This document shows, in pieces, positions 43,107-44,279 of a stretch of 44,279 nt of DNA (the stretch's first letter is position 1; the number at the start of each line of letters is the position of its first letter). A program made the translations under genes and the position numbers. The stretch covers positions 1 through 44,279 of the forward strand of contig JAFLTH010000017.1 in assembly GCA_022510525.1 (NCBI GenBank), given 5' to 3'. The notes beneath the pieces are model-generated. The model ran no database searches and had not been told where the DNA came from. It was given only the letters and a program-made list of their open reading frames with translations. Source of the stretch: Lachnospiraceae bacterium. GTDB taxonomy: Bacteria; Bacillota; Clostridia; Lachnospirales; Lachnospiraceae.

Positions 43107-44186
43107 TCAGCTTTCATAGGTTTCGGCATAATATTTCTGATAATCGCCGCTTGTCACATTTCTCATCCAGTCCTCATTTTCAAAGAACCACTTTATCGTA
43201 CGTCTGATTCCGTCTTTGAACATAGTCTCCGGCTCCCAGCCTATTTCTTCCCTGATCTTGTCCGGAGCAATCGCATAACGTCTGTCATGCCCTTTGCGAT
43301 CCTCTACGTAAGTAATCAGATCATCACTTATATGCACTTTTCTAGGGTCACCGTCAGGCAGCATTTCTTTGAGTGTGTCCAGAATAATATGAATAATCTC
43401 AATATTCTGTTTCTCATTGTGCCCGCCGACATTATAAGTTTCAAACAATCTGCCCTTTTCCTGCACCATATCGATTGCCTTGGCATGATCCTCCACATAG
43501 AGCCAGTCACGGACATTTTTACCGTCACCGTATACAGGCAGTTTCTTCCCATTTAAAGCATTGTTTATAATAAGCGGTATCAGTTTCTCCGGAAACTGAT
43601 ACGGTCCGTAATTATTGGAACAATTAGTAATATTGGCAGGAAACTTATAAGTATCCATATAGGATTTTACCAGCATGTCCGAAGACGCCTTGCTCGCTGA
43701 ATACGGACTGTGCGGCGCATAAGGCGTAGTCTCGTAAAAATATCCGCCGTCCTCTTCCAATGAGCCATACACTTCATCCGTGGAAACGTGAAGAAATTTC
43801 TTGTCCGCTTTATAAGTCCCGTCAGGCAGCTCCCACGCCGCTTTTGCACAGTTAAGCATAACTGCCGTGCCAAGAACGTTAGTCCGTACAAAAACCTCCG
43901 GATTTTTGATACTTCTGTCCACATGGCTTTCTGCGGCAAAATGTACTACACGGTCTATGTCATTTTCTTCAAAAATTCCCGATATTGTGTCCTTATCGCA
44001 TATATCAGCTTTAATGAATGTGTAGTTATCCCTATTTTCTATACTTTTTAAATTCTCCAGATTACCGGCATAAGTTAAGGCATCTACATTTATTATACGG
44101 ATTTCATTATCGTATTTTTTGAACATATAATGAATGTAATTGGAGCCAATAAACCCGGCGCCCCCCGTTACGAGATAGGTTCTCAT
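43107..44186 (-). CDS. rfbB: dTDP-glucose 4,6-dehydratase
   Basis: This cytoplasmic NAD-dependent enzyme of the short-chain dehydrogenase fold makes dTDP-4-keto-6-deoxyglucose. Visible motifs are the NAD-binding [41 protein letters not shown] (catalytic Thr-Asp-Glu), the [12 protein letters not shown] Tyr-x3-Lys motif, [15 protein letters not shown] and [14 protein letters not shown]. The frame is open from a TTG at 44195, but the ATG at 44186 has AAGGAG upstream and is preferred (359 residues). It is the first visible gene of the operon. The upstream region 44,187-44,279 carries repeat copy B and no clear paired promoter, so the operon may start here or outside the window. Confidence 0.98.
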   Translation of the reverse strand: MRTYLVTGGAGFIGSNYIHYMFKKYDNEIRIINVDALTYAGNLENLKSIENRDNYTFIKADICDKDTISGIFEENDIDRVVHFAAESHVDRSIKNPEVFVRTNVLGTAVMLNCAKAAWELPDGTYKADKKFLHVSTDEVYGSLEEDGGYFYETTPYAPHSPYSASKASSDMLVKSYMDTYKFPANITNCSNNYGPYQFPEKLIPLIINNALNGKKLPVYGDGKNVRDWLYVEDHAKAIDMVQEKGRLFETYNVGGHNEKQNIEIIHIILDTLKEMLPDGDPRKVHISDDLITYVEDRKGHDRRYAIAPDKIREEIGWEPETMFKDGIRRTIKWFFENEDWMRNVTSGDYQKYYAETYES

Positions 44187-44224
44187 TCGTTGCAATCTCC
44201 TTCTTAAATTCTCATATTACACAG

Positions 44225-44279
44225 CCTGCGATATTTGAGCCGCAGGCACAAATTCGCGTGTGAAAAATTTATTTTTCAC
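44225..44279. repeat. Two-hairpin intergenic repeat, copy B (window edge)
   Basis: It starts with CCTGCGAT like copy A. The first hairpin, GCGA-ATTTG with CAAAT-TCGC (44228-44257), and the second, GTGAAAAA with TTTTTCAC (44260-44279), keep the folding of copy A although several paired bases differ. It lies upstream of rfbB and may be the terminator of a gene beyond the window. The repeat may continue past the window edge. Confidence 0.6.

Noticed and set aside
44187-44224. Promoter of the surface-glycan operon
   Set aside because: A TAATAT-like box is present but no -35 box fits; the true promoter may lie outside the window.

Overview
The window looks like a chromosomal stretch from a low-GC Gram-positive of the Clostridia, most likely Lachnospiraceae (inference). 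The grounds are strong Shine-Dalgarno sites, a Csp-type subtilisin, an orphan PTS-IIC-like permease, LCP (LytR-CpsA-Psr) and Wzt/TagH-type envelope genes, and the mix of carbohydrate and cell-surface functions. No rRNA, tRNA or CRISPR was seen.

Region 1 (1 to about 5,810) is an AT-rich integrated element. It holds an unknown coiled-coil protein, a RelE/ParE-type toxin-antitoxin pair, a run of degenerate ~79-bp tandem repeats, an Mrr-type nuclease with two C-terminal membrane helices facing a divergent XRE repressor, a large serine recombinase, and two tandem, mutually similar small ORFs just upstream of the recombinase. Its right end lies inside a polysaccharide deacetylase gene, whose reading frame loses family similarity right after the conserved QWDV motif at about 5,810. 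The other end of the element and the missing gene half lie left of the window.

Region 2 (5,770-15,842) is mostly core or accessory chromosome. It contains the interrupted deacetylase, a small membrane protein, a PTS-IIC-like permease, a secreted or flagellar FliD-like orphan, a minus-strand operon (EAL phosphodiesterase with degenerate GGDEF, then xylulokinase, then a fucose/arabinose-isomerase-like enzyme), a divergent carbamate kinase, and a signal peptidase II homologue.

Region 3 (15,891-25,521) is a minus-strand envelope and proteostasis block: Csp-like subtilisin, an enlarged ClpX-like unfoldase, an HtrA protease with an Asn/Ser/Tyr repeat tail, then LCP ligase, glycosyltransferase and glmS as one operon.

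Region 4 (25,690-44,186) is one long minus-strand surface-polysaccharide operon. The order of transcription is rfbB, rfbA, GH25 lysozyme, rfbC, Wzm/TagG permease, Wzt ATPase with a C-terminal carbohydrate-binding-type domain, a methyltransferase-kinase fusion, two large multi-domain GT2 enzymes, phosphoglucomutase, two more GT2 enzymes and a WcaJ/WbaP-type initiating phosphotransferase. The genes together describe a rhamnose-containing glycan begun on a lipid carrier, assembled in the cytoplasm, possibly capped by the methyltransferase-kinase, recognised by Wzt, exported by Wzm/Wzt and attached to the wall by LCP. No Wzx or Wzy is present in the window, which fits ABC-transporter export. rfbD is not in the window.

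Two copies of a two-hairpin intergenic repeat bracket region 4 (25,620-25,680 and 44,225-44,279). Their stems differ in sequence but keep pairing, which suggests a conserved RNA or terminator element. The best candidate for something little described is the WbdD-like cap plus Wzt-C arrangement in a Gram-positive, followed by the covarying repeat and the recombinase-linked duplicated small ORFs.
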